64,000 bases of DNA from CAWKOH01 sp963851245. GTDB lineage: Bacteria; Actinomycetota; Acidimicrobiia; Acidimicrobiales; Palsa-688. Every line of letters starts with the position of its first letter. Position 1 is the stretch's first letter. Positions 26,574 to 34,444 of the stretch are shown here, piece after piece. A program made the position numbers and the translations under genes. The notes beneath the pieces are model-generated. The model worked only from the letters and a program-made list of their open reading frames with translations. It searched no databases and was not told where the DNA came from. The stretch spans positions 151,534-215,533 of the forward strand of contig CAWKOH010000016.1 of NCBI GenBank assembly GCA_963851245.1. Direction: 5' to 3'.

Positions 26574-26995
26574 GCGTCCGAGCATCGCGAGGTCCCATTG
26601 TCATCGACACCGACGTGTTCGGGGCCGATCTGGTCCGCCGGTCCGCTCTGGCGGAACAGTATGAGCCGATCATCGTCGGCAGACCGGCGTTCATCTCGTT
26701 TCAGACCGCGGCGGAACTGCGCTATGGGGCCCTGCGTCGAGGGTGGGGAGACAAGCGTATGCGGGAACTGGAAGCCAAGATCGGCGCGGCGGAAACCGTG
26801 CACACGGGACCCGAGCTCATTTTTACCTACGCCCGGCTCCGAGCCGACTGTGAGCGCATCGGTCACGCGCTGGCTCAACGTGACCACGACGCCGACCGGT
26901 GGGTAGCGGCGACGGCCCTGCGCCTCGGGATACCCCTCGTTTCCAACGACGGTATCTTCGATGTCGTCCCCGGCCTCGTAGTCGAGAAGCCCTAG
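26570..26995 (+). CDS. PIN-domain ribonuclease toxin (VapC-like)
   Basis: 141-residue PIN-fold RNase. Acidic metal ligands are Asp in VIDTDVFGADL, Glu in FQTAAELRYGA and Asp in HDADRWVAATALRLGIPLVSNDGIF. Such toxins cut tRNA or rRNA when the antitoxin is degraded. The GTG start overlaps the small upstream gene. Located in element 1 beside the integrase, it probably stabilises the element against loss. Confidence 0.88.
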   Translation: MSVRASRGPIVIDTDVFGADLVRRSALAEQYEPIIVGRPAFISFQTAAELRYGALRRGWGDKRMRELEAKIGAAETVHTGPELIFTYARLRADCERIGHALAQRDHDADRWVAATALRLGIPLVSNDGIFDVVPGLVVEKP

Positions 26996-27146
26996 CGCAG
27001 GCACAGTGAATATCGAACCAATTCGGGAACTGACGTCCGCTGGAGGTTCCCCTCATATCTGACTGGCTCGTTCCCAACTCGTCGCCGGCTTTAGGTAGCG
27101 ACCGTTGTGGGTTCTAAACCCGAAGGACGCATAAAGGAAGTCAACC

Positions 27147-27353
27147 ATGACTGACTCTCTGATCACGGGCCGAGGTGGTTCACAAGAGCGATCGGTCCGG
27201 GTTCCTGGATACTGGGTGACCTCTGCTGGCCATCCGGCACCTGGCCTACTACCCGACCATGAGTGCTTCTACAGTGGCTACTTCTGGGCCGGCTTCCTTA
27301 CCGCGCGGACGCTGTCGTCTATGCCACGGTTGGCGGCTCCTTCGAATGACTGA
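27147..27353 (+). CDS. Hypothetical short ORF (68 aa)
   Basis: ATG with GGAAG eight bases upstream; product MTDSLITGRGGSQERSVR... has no recognised motif. It has an internal aromatic stretch (HECFYSGYFWAGF). It may be the start of a decayed gene, because codon usage after residue 40 is poor. No operon partner. Confidence 0.25.
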   Translation: MTDSLITGRGGSQERSVRVPGYWVTSAGHPAPGLLPDHECFYSGYFWAGFLTARTLSSMPRLAAPSND

Positions 27354-27467
27354 CGACGTGTACTGGGCAAACCAGATCCTACTGCGTCGGCACCGCACCC
27401 AGGACTCGGGCGACGAGCGGTTGACGATGGCTGCATCCGCCCCGGAGTGAGTGTCCACAGGCACAGG

Positions 27468-27665
27468 TCAAGAGGCATCACCGCGCTCACCGTCCATCAG
27501 CGCCCGGAGACGGCTGCGCGGCACAACGACCCGCCTACCGAATCGAATCGACGGAATCACGCCCTCCCGGATCATCTTGTACGCCAATCCTCGGGGGATA
27601 CCTAAGAGCCGGGCAGCCTCCTCGACCGTCAATACCAGCGGATCGTCCACCATGGGGCATTGCAT
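27468..27665 (-). CDS. Excisionase-family helix-turn-helix protein (Xis-like)
   Basis: 65 residues forming a MerR-like winged helix: LTVEEAARLLGIPRGLAYKMI, then VIPSIRFGRRVVVPRSRLRAL. This is the usual form of excisionase / AlpA-type recombination directionality factors of integrative elements. It would bend att DNA and promote excision together with the integrase at 25172. It could instead be a transcriptional regulator of the element. It lies 1.2 kb from the integrase, on the same strand. Confidence 0.75.
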   Translation of the reverse strand: MQCPMVDDPLVLTVEEAARLLGIPRGLAYKMIREGVIPSIRFGRRVVVPRSRLRALMDGERGDAS

Positions 27666-28570
27666 TCAAAAATATGAGTTCCTTCACTGCGGATCAGCGT
27701 AGCTATATCGATGTCGAATCTTAAATCGCTATCTGGCTACCCCCTGGAGAAACGGGAGGCAGCTCCAAGCGGACTCCCAAAGCTTTCGCTTGTTGCCGCT
27801 CAAATGGGCTGGAGTAGACCTGAGCAGCCAAAATGCCGAACCGCCGCGTGGTCCAGCAGGCCCTCGTAGGCCGCAGTTGGCTCGAGATTTTGGCCGTTAT
27901 TAAGGCCATCGGGGAGAATAGGAAAGACGTCGGAGATGAGACTGACTCGATCCTGGCCTCCCGTAACACTAATGGTCTCGCCAATGTCGGTAGGGCCGAA
28001 AGGGTACCTGACGCGTGCAGGAGACCTCTGCAGCGGTCTCTCCAGCAAAGCAACGGACTCGTATAGGGTGCGCCTGTTCTGGCGGGCCGTTTCAGGCTGG
28101 AAACAAGAGTCCTGTGTTGCGATGATGAGGGCTCAGGCGGGTCCCAAGTGGTGCTTCGTGGCACGAGTTTGTGTCCAAATCCGTGTCCAAATCGCAACCC
28201 TCCTGAGCTGGCGAGCCGGGCCAAGAACAGTCGAACGTTGGGACTCACTGCTAATGCAGGCGCAGCTCGCTCTTGAGGGTGGGATCCAGCTGCGGATTTC
28301 TGTAAAGAATCAGGTCAGGGCGGCCATTCGGGCACCCGAACGCATCGCCGCAAATTGCCACTCATGGCCACCATTTTGATTCTCCTGTTGAATCAGAGCT
28401 GATCGCACCTCTTGATGGATTGCCCTTGCCAACGGCACTAAGCGTGGTTCGGATTCGGGACGGGGCCAGCGTTGACTCACGGTAGAGGGGGACCTCACGG
28501 GCGCGTCGAGAACAGGACCCGATCAACTAGGCGCCGCGATCCGCGACCATAGGTCGGCAGATGGGATCGT
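27666..28570. other. Long stretch without a convincing gene; contains an att-like fragment
   Basis: Lower-GC DNA with only short, overlapping open frames on both strands. A minus frame at 27800-28048 (VRYPFGPTDIGETISV...) has protein-like composition but no start signal or known match. Two features stand out: a tandem GTGTCCAAATC repeat (28171-28194), and a tRNA-Ser anticodon-like piece at 28238-28256. Confidence 0.5.
28171..28194. repeat. Tandem 12-bp repeat (GTGTCCAAATC[C/G] x2)
   Basis: Two adjacent near-identical copies, 43 bases before a 14-base match to the tRNA-Ser segment at 57254. Same architecture as the tandem 11-mers before the tRNA-Met halves at 24986 and 32101. Confidence 0.35.
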
Positions 28571-29528
28571 TCACGTAGTCGGGGCCTCGATGACATGGCG
28601 CATTCCAGGCGCGATCTTCATGAGCCGGGACTCCCGCCAGTATCGCTCGACGTCGTACTCGGTGGCGCAGCCGAGCCCGCCGCGGGTCTGAACGGCCCAG
28701 TCCGCGGCGAAGTAGCCGGCGTCAGCCGCCAGGCATTTCGCCATGATGGCCTGCTCGCCGCAGCTCAATCCACTAGTCGTTGCGCCACGACACCTCGCGG
28801 ACGGCCAGCTCGGCGGCGTGCAATCGGGTATGAGCTTCGGCGAGCGGGAAGGCGATCCCATGCTTGGCTCCGATGGCCCGGTCGGAGACCTTGCACTGGC
28901 CCGCATATTCGACCGCGTGGCCAACGGGAGCCTTACCGAAACCGAGGGCCTCGGAGGCAACCAGGATTCGCTCGGGATTCAAATCGTCGAGAAGATGGCG
29001 GAGACCCTTGCCCTCCTCTCCCACCCGGTCGGCGACCGCAACTACGTAGTCGTCGTAGCGCACCTCGCAGGATGCCACTGCGTTGCGGGCCGCCTTGCGT
29101 ATGGGCCGGGTGTCGACACTGGGCGATTGAAGAACGACCAGGAGGAGCGTCATCCCGTCCATCCGGCCGGCGGCCTGCTCCGTCTTGGTCGTCCGCACCA
29201 GGAGCAGCACCTTCTCTCAGTCCTCGGCCTTCGACGACTACACCTTCTGGCCCCCTCCTCGCAATGGTTGCCCTGGCGCACCGCGAAGGTCCGGATGGCC
29301 GAGGTTTCGGTGCCCGAATCCGGTTCGGTCACCCCGAAGGCCACGTGGAGATCCCCGCTGGCAACACTGGGAAGGTACTTGGCTCGCATCTCCTCTGAAC
29401 CGTGCTTCAGTACCGGATTCATCACGAAGATGGGCACATGGATGGCGCTGCATCCGTTCATGGCCGCACCGCTGGCCGCCACCTCTTCGAGAATGATCGA
29501 CGCCTCGCTGATCCCCCGGCGCCCCCAT
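28571..29528 (-). pseudogene. Acyl-CoA dehydrogenase remnant
   Basis: Pieces of an FAD-dependent acyl-CoA dehydrogenase in three frames. In gene order they are the N-terminal third (SEASIILEEVAASGAAMNG, FVMNPVLKHGSEEMR, HVAFGVTEPDSGT), the middle (YDDYVVAVADRVGEEGKGL...RILVASEALGFG), and the C terminus (GGLGCATEYDVERYWRESRL). The start is missing: at about 29528 the sequence switches to a recombinase gene. Multiple shifts plus truncation mean it is non-functional. Origin may be the same catabolic region, moved or cut by insertion. Confidence 0.75.
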
Positions 29529-30075
29529 GACGAACTTTCGGGGCATAGCCCCGACGCTGGCGCCCGGCCCAGAACCCGGCCAGATCCCGGGCCTGCGCCT
29601 GGCCGAGGGTTTCCCTGCCGACCTCGTCGAGGTAGGCCAGGAACTGGTCCGCCGCGCGTTGCTTCGTCGCGACGCTGGCATCCGCGTTGCCCCGCCGCCG
29701 GCACGCCGCGAGGTATCCGTCCCTGGCTGCGCGGAAACGCGTCGGGCAGCGCTCGACCAGCGGCGCTGTGGCCTGGCCCACCCGGGGCAGACCCCCATCC
29801 AGGCATTCCATCAGGAGGATCAGGGGCCGACGCGCGAGCTGGGCACGTCTGGAACTCGTCGGCTCGCGCAGCCCCGCAAGCCTGAACCCGGACCGCTCGG
29901 CGACAAAATCGAGGCACTCCGCCTCGGTCGGGAGTACCTGCACGTGGGCCTCGAGGAACCTGGCGAACGCGTTGAACTCCGCTTCGTGGCGCTTGATCGT
30001 TGCCCTCGACCTGCCCGCCGCCATCAACGCGACGATCACCCGCGCTGACGCTTCGCGAACGTCTGCAGTGTCCAT
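29529..30075 (-). pseudogene. Tyrosine recombinase, N-terminal part only
   Basis: About 180 residues of a XerC/Tn554-type recombinase core-binding region: MDTADVREASARVIVALMAAGRS, SRATIKRHEAEFNAFARFLEAH, VATKQRAADQFLAYLDEVGRE. The catalytic domain is absent; the reading frame runs straight into acyl-CoA dehydrogenase sequence at about 29528. So this is one side of a deletion or insertion junction. ATG 30075 is the natural start. Confidence 0.65.
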
Positions 30076-30253
30076 AGGAATCGGCCTTTCTCTCGTGACG
30101 AACAGGCGATTCTTCGCCGCGCTCTCAGCTCAGGCGCTAGCGGCGTTCTCCCGCACGGACCGCAAATCCCCTACTGGATCGAAAACACGGACCTGATCGG
30201 ACGCATAGACAACAAGTCAGACGAACCGGAGTGCTGGCCCGCACGATCCCGGA

Positions 30254-30319
30254 TTATGTGGCCGGAACCGGCCCGGACGAACCCCGCCAGCAGCGGAAAC
30301 ACCCCTGCCGGCCACATAA
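30254..30319. repeat. Inverted repeat TTATGTGGCCGG ... CCGGCCACATAA (hairpin 1)
   Basis: Perfect 12-bp arms at 30254-30265 and 30308-30319 around a 42-base centre. A second such hairpin lies at 30597-30672, and the two bracket a recombinase fragment. Could be ends of a small transposon-like element or recombinase binding sites. Confidence 0.55.
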
Positions 30320-30363
30320 CCCAGGCGTCCACGTAATGTCTCTTATGGAGAATTCTCCATAAG

Positions 30364-30594
30364 CGCCACACCGCTGCGGTCCACCTCCTCGAAGCAGGAG
30401 TCGAAGTCAACGTCATCCGAGGCTGGCTCGGACACGCCGACCTGACCACCACCAACCGTTACGCCGAGATCAACACCAGAGCCAAGATCGAAGCCCTACG
30501 GGCCACCGAGCCACCGAGTTCTTCGGGGGCATCCCGCAACGGACCCGTCTGGCGATCAGACGAATCACTGCTCAACTGGCTCTCATCGCTCTGA
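30364..30594 (+). pseudogene. Tyrosine recombinase, C-terminal fragment
   Basis: Begins RHTAAVHLLEAGVEVNVIRGWLGHADLTTTNRYAEI, which supplies the final catalytic H-x-x-R partner region, the GH box and the nucleophilic tyrosine. It then has a 30-residue tail to TGA. No start codon or upstream catalytic arginine is present: the DNA before it is the ATGGAGAATTCTCCAT palindrome (30346-30361). A relic of a separate recombinase on the plus strand, unlike the minus-strand fragment at 29529. Confidence 0.75.
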
Positions 30595-30596
30595 TC

Positions 30597-30672
30597 GTTA
30601 TGTGGCCGAGATCATGTAGCGGCTGCCGAGCGCCCCCGCAACAGGCGGTGCCCACGAAGGCGGCCACATAAC
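30597..30672. repeat. Inverted repeat GTTATGTGGCCG ... CGGCCACATAAC (hairpin 2)
   Basis: Perfect 12-bp arms (30597-30608 and 30661-30672). An offset second set, CATGTAGCGG / CCGTCTACATAA, lies just inside and outside. Same arm sequence as hairpin 1 at 30254, so a repeated structural unit. Confidence 0.55.
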
Positions 30673-30698
30673 CGGGCCGTCTACATAACCCCGACAAC

Positions 30699-31020
30699 AT
30701 GTCCACCGCGGTGACCAAGGCCGACCGGATCGACCCCCGGCTGAACCAGGCGTTCGTCGAGTACGCCCAGGCTCGGGGGTTCGTGATCGACCCGGCCCGG
30801 ATGCGCCCCCCGACCGACAAAGCCCAGGGTGGAACGCACGGTGCCGTTCGTGTGCAACAGTTTCTTCGCCGGGGAGGACTTCATCGACCTGGCCGACGCC
30901 CAGCGCCGGGCGGTCGAGTGGTGCCGGGTGCGGGCCGGGCAAAGAGTGCACGGCACGCATGCCTGCCTGCCGGTGCAACTGTTCGAGCTGGAGGAGAAAC
31001 CCCGGCTCCTGCCAGCACCT
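30699..31020 (+). pseudogene. IS21-family IstA transposase fragment
   Basis: Matches the end of the DDE core and the following region of IstA: ADRIDPRLNQAFVEYAQARGFVIDPAR, then after a one-base shift near 30820 PRVERTVPFVCNSFFAGEDFIDLADAQRRAVEWCR. N-terminal HTH and first catalytic residues are missing and no istB follows. An insertion-sequence remnant. Confidence 0.75.
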
Positions 31021-31061
31021 TCAACCCGCAGATTTTGTGGACGATGTGCTACGATGATGAC

Positions 31062-31452
31062 ATGTCGGAGAACGTGTCCGTCCGGTTGGAGGACAGTTTG
31101 GCTCAGCGTCTTCGTCTGCGAGCACGCGGCAGCGGGAGAGACTCTTTCGGATCGTCTACGCCGCTATGCCGAAGAAGGAGTTCGCCGGGACGAACATCCG
31201 TTGATCACCTTCCGTGACGGACCCACCGGGCGCCGTGCCGGCCTGGTCGGCGGTCCTGACGTGTGGGAAGTGGTGATGTGGGTCGAGGACCTGGCGGGCG
31301 AGCGTGATCCGGTGGCCCTGCTGGTCGACGAGTTGACGCTCAGCCGTCCACAGATCGAAGCGGCCCTGCGCTATCGAGGCGCCTACCCAGATGAAGTAGA
31401 TGCGCGCATCGACCTGCACCGCCAAGACACGGCTGCGGCCTCGAACGCTTGA
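31062..31452 (+). CDS. Antitoxin of the DUF5615 toxin pair (frameshifted)
   Basis: After correcting a shift near 31110-31120 it reads MSENVSVRLEDSLAQRLRLRA, AAGETLSDRLRRYAEEGVRRDEHP, ITFRDGPTGRRAGLVGGPDVWEVV and so on, about 130 residues. The first part resembles a ribbon-helix-helix antitoxin. The second (GPTGRRAGLVGGPDVWEVV...ALRYRGAYPDEVDARI) resembles DUF433-like antitoxins found before DUF5615 toxins. The stop overlaps the toxin's TTG start. The shift may be error or may have inactivated it. Confidence 0.65.
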
Positions 31453-31805
31453 AGGTCCTCCTCGATGAGATGTACCCGCCGGCCCTGGCCGAGGCGTTAC
31501 GAGCCGGTGGTCTAGAGGCGGCTACTGTCGCCGAACGGGGGTTAGCCGGACGGTCCGATCCAGACGTCCTGGCCACCGCTGCAGCCGAAGGGTACGTGCT
31601 GCTCAGCGAGAATGTCTCCGACTTCGCTCGGATCGCCGCCGATCGCCTCACGGCAGGAGAACATCACGCGGGTGTGCTGATCGCTCTGTCCTCTCGCTTC
31701 TCCCGTCGTCCTGGTGGGATTCCCAAGATTTCCGCAGCGGTCCGCGCTCTTACAGAGGAAGACCTGGAGGACCGTCTTGTGTACCTAGAACAGCCGTCCG
31801 AATAG
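31449..31805 (+). CDS. DUF5615 family PIN-like toxin
   Basis: 118 residues. MKVLLDEMYPPALAEALRAGG, an Asp in AGRSDPDVLATAAAEGYVLLSENVSDF and GGIPKISAAVRALTEEDLEDRLVYLE are typical of the PIN-like/Mut7-C DUF5615 toxins: LLDE near the start and the LLSEN acidic patch. Probably an RNase toxin. TTG start in a TTGA overlap with the antitoxin. Near the right end of element 1. Confidence 0.82.
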   Translation: MKVLLDEMYPPALAEALRAGGLEAATVAERGLAGRSDPDVLATAAAEGYVLLSENVSDFARIAADRLTAGEHHAGVLIALSSRFSRRPGGIPKISAAVRALTEEDLEDRLVYLEQPSE

Positions 31806-31964
31806 AGCCAGCTTGTCGCCCCCGGTGTCTGCTGTCAGGCGTCCGATTATCGCGACGGCAGCGTCGCCCGTATAACGGTTAGGTGGCACACCCCAGACGT
31901 GCCCATGGAGCGATCTCTCCTGAGTTTCCTAATGGCCGATGTGTCCTTCTCGATTGATCGGAAT

Positions 31965-31986
31965 CCATCCCGACACCATCCCGACA
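31965..31986. repeat. Tandem 11-bp repeat CCATCCCGACA x2
   Basis: Two perfect adjacent copies, 114 bases before the second tRNA-Met half, with AAAGTGCTGGT at 32042. Positional counterpart of the tandem repeat at 24841. Confidence 0.4.
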
Positions 31987-32100
31987 AACACATCCATCGA
32001 CCGTTTTGGCGTCGTCGCAGGCCAGGCCGCCAAGAAGACGAAAAGTGCTGGTCAAACGTCAGAAACAGGTATGTTCGAGTACACCGAGGTTTACCGCGCA

Positions 32101-32144
32101 GCTCATAACCCGAAGGTCGCTGGTTCAAATCCAGCCCCCGCCAC
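32101..32144 (+). repeat. Attachment-site copy 2: 3' half of tRNA-Met(CAT)
   Basis: Direct repeat of 24986-25030, identical from GCTCATAACC through the T-arm except for one C fewer in the C-run. It lacks the final CCA. No matching 5' half upstream (no TTCGGG stem partner for CCCGAA). It marks the junction between element 1 and element 2. Confidence 0.8.
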
Positions 32145-32264
32145 TACGTGAAGGCCCAGGTCAGCGACCTGAGCCCCCTTACCTTCGGGTTTTCGAATCA
32201 CCGGCCATGTCTACCGGCTGATCGGTGTTCGAGTGCCGTGACCGGGGGTTTCGCGCGATTTTGG

Positions 32265-32282
32265 CCGGTAGACGTCTACCGG
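32265..32282. repeat. 18-bp palindrome CCGGTAGACGTCTACCGG at integrase 2 stop codon
   Basis: Perfect palindrome overlapping the TAG of integrase 2, counterpart of 25162-25177. Conserved position and sequence while neighbouring DNA has diverged, which suggests a functional site. Confidence 0.6.
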
Positions 32283-33410
32283 CCGGGTTCGGCCAGCAGG
32301 TCAGCGAATTGCTGGGCCGCGGCCGCGCTCATGCCGGGTAACGGGTGCTGGTAGGTGGCCATGGTGAATCCGGGATGGGCGTGGCCGAGACGCTCGCTTA
32401 CCACCTTTATCGGAGCCCCGGCGGCGACGAGCAGGGAGGCGTGGGTGTGGCGGAGCCCGTGTATGGAGATGCGGGGAGTCCGCTGGCCCGGACGATACGG
32501 TCGAACAGTTGGCTGAGCGAATCCGGGTTCATTGGCCGGCCGGACCGGTTGACGAACATCCAGTCGTGCTCGCCGGCAGAGAGCTGTTCCCGCTGGAGAC
32601 GGATGCGCCAGAGGCGAGCTGGTAGGTGGTGGATCGGTCGAGGTCGACGCTGCGGCGGCTGGTGCGGGTCTTGACCGGGAACTCGACGGGTCGGCCCCCG
32701 ACGTTCTGGACGGTGCGGGTGATCGACAGGCGGGAGCGGGATTCATCGAGGTCGGACCATTTGAGTCCGACGATCTCGCCGCGTCGCATCCCGGTATGGG
32801 CGGCGAGGTGCAGGGCCGGATATAAGCGTTGCGTCGCCGCTGCATCAAGAAAGGCTCGGAGCTCGGCGACGCTCCATACCGGGGCTGCGGTGGTGGCCCT
32901 GCGGGTGGGCCGCGCGTGGCTGTCGTGCGCCACGTTGTGGGCAACCAATTTCCTTTCGACGGCCTGGTCGAGGCAGGCGCGGATGATCATGTGTACCTCG
33001 TGGATGGTCTTGGGGGCCAGACCCGCTCCAGTCCTGCCGCCGGTATGGGCCAAGGTTTCGTACAGCCCGTCGAGATGGTCGGCTCTGAGTTGGCGCAGCG
33101 GCACCTCGCCGAGCGCCGGGATGATGTAGTGCTCGGCGAACCAGCCGTAGCGGTAGGCGGTTGTGGCCCTCACCTGGCGGCGCTTTTGCGGCATCCACGT
33201 GCCCCTCAGGAACTCGCCCAGAGTGTTCGAGCCGTTCCGGGGTGGGGGAGGCTGTACACGATCTTGTCGGAGACGAGCGACGACCGCCTCTGCTTCGTGG
33301 CGGTCGGCGCCCACCGGATGCCATCGGCGACGCTCCCGGCCGGTCAGTGCGTCCAGTCCGTCATACACGACCACTGAGAAGCGGTCGTTGCGTTTCACCA
33401 TGTAGGTCAT
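32276..33410 (-). pseudogene. Tyrosine-type integrase (element 2), frameshifted
   Basis: Close relative of integrase 1: MTYMVKRNDRFSVVVYDGLD, TGMRRGEIVGLKW, then after a shift near 32500-32620 HGLRHTHASLL, GHAHPGF and MATYQHPLPG. All catalytic residues are present once the frame is restored, so either an error or a recent inactivation. The two integrases differ throughout, so they are not a recent duplication but two related elements at one site. ATG 33410. Confidence 0.8.
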
Positions 33411-33510
33411 GACCAAGTCTTGACCCCTTCGACGCCAACCCGAAGATCACCGTGTGTACAACTCGATGCCCGCTCAGGGGGTTGCCTCCACCGGTACCAG
33501 ATCGTAACGC

Positions 33511-33539
33511 TTGACGTTATTAACGAGCACCGTTACTAT
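33511..33539 (+). promoter_or_regulatory. Promoter of higBA with overlapping GTAACG/CGTTAC operator
   Basis: -35 TTGACG (33511-33516), 17-base spacer, -10 TACTAT (33534-33539). Predicted start of transcription at 33546-33547 coincides with the GTG of higB. Inverted repeat GTAACG (33504) / CGTTAC (33531) overlaps it, a plausible HigA operator. Confidence 0.65.
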
Positions 33540-33546
33540 GGGGGCG

Positions 33547-33828
33547 GTGCTGAGGTCGTTCGCCGACAAGGACACCGAGGCGATCTGGAACCGCCGACGC
33601 GTCCGCAAGTTCGACCCCGTCACAGCCCGTATCGCCCTTCGAAAACCCCTCATCCTCGACGCCGCAGAGAATCTCAACGACCTCCGAGTTCCCCCGGGCA
33701 ACCGCTTGGAAAAGTTGAAAGGCGACCGGTCCGGCCAACACAGCATCCGCATCAACGATCAGTGGCGGATCTGTTTCAAATGGACCGGCTCGGGCCCGAC
33801 CGAGGTTGAAATAGTCGACTACCACTGA
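33547..33828 (+). CDS. higB: HigB-type toxin (RelE/ParE superfamily)
   Basis: 93-residue ribosome-dependent mRNA interferase. It begins VLRSFADKDTEAIWNRRRVRKF as in HigB proteins, with LDAAENLNDLRVPPGNRLEKLKGDR, GQHSIRINDQWRICFKW and VEIVDYH, the canonical C terminus. GTG 33547 is preferred over ATG 33538 because the family starts here and the -10 box overlaps the ATG; the transcript would be leaderless. The toxin gene precedes the antitoxin, as is usual for higBA. Element 2 stability is its likely role. Confidence 0.92.
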   Translation: MLRSFADKDTEAIWNRRRVRKFDPVTARIALRKPLILDAAENLNDLRVPPGNRLEKLKGDRSGQHSIRINDQWRICFKWTGSGPTEVEIVDYH

Positions 33829-33838
33829 GGCCACCACC

Positions 33839-34213
33839 ATGACCGACACCATCACACCGATCCACCCCGGCGAAATCCTGCTGGAGGAGTACCTGATCCC
33901 CCTGGGGATCAGTCAGTACCGACTGGCCAAAGAGACCGAGGTTCCCCCCCGGCGTATCAATGAAATCGTTCACGGGAAGCGGGCCATCACCGCTGACACG
34001 TCACTGCGATTGGCCAAGTTCTTCGGTACCAGCGAGCAGTTCTGGCTCAACCTTCAGACTCGCCACGACCTGGAACTCGAACGTGACCGACTGGCCGGCA
34101 CACTCCGACGGATCCACCTCTACCAAGCACCCGCCGCCAAATCGTCCGGCACGACAGCGACCACGACCCGACGCAGATCGAAATCCGCCAAGTCCCTCAC
34201 CGAGGCAAGCTGA
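33839..34213 (+). CDS. higA: HigA-type antitoxin (XRE family)
   Basis: 124 residues. It has IHPGEILLEEYLIPLGISQYRLA, then the helix-turn-helix VPPRRINEIVHGKRAITADTSLRLAKFFG, and SEQFWLNLQTRHDLEL, the classic HigA signature. A Ser/Thr/Lys-rich tail (KSSGTTATTTRRRSKSAKS) extends beyond the usual ~95 residues. It neutralises HigB and represses the promoter at 33511. It starts ten bases after higB. Confidence 0.93.
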   Translation: MTDTITPIHPGEILLEEYLIPLGISQYRLAKETEVPPRRINEIVHGKRAITADTSLRLAKFFGTSEQFWLNLQTRHDLELERDRLAGTLRRIHLYQAPAAKSSGTTATTTRRRSKSAKSLTEAS

Positions 34214-34444
34214 CTCCGCGCCCCCACGCCATACCCGGAGATCAGTCGAGGGTCGCCACCAACGGCACTTATCTTCAGTGGAGATTTGGCCGTCTTCGAC
34301 GTAGCTGACGGGGCATTTGGCTTCCCTTGAGGACGCGTTATCTGGGGTGGTGTTCACGAGGCACTTGACGTAGGGCTCCGGCGGGTTCAGTATCTCTATC
34401 GAACAGGTGTTCCCCCCTGTTGGGCGGAGGGGAAGGAGCTTGCT

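Noticed and set aside
27721..28248. 175-residue minus ORF in the island gap
   Set aside because: Arginine/serine-rich composition, no similarity. The tandem repeat and tRNA-like piece lie inside it, so it is unlikely to be coding.
30254..30672. Integron attC sites or a CRISPR array
   Set aside because: Only two hairpins, arms of opposite polarity to attC core sites (GTT...AAC instead of AAC...GTT), no repeated spacer unit and no cas genes.
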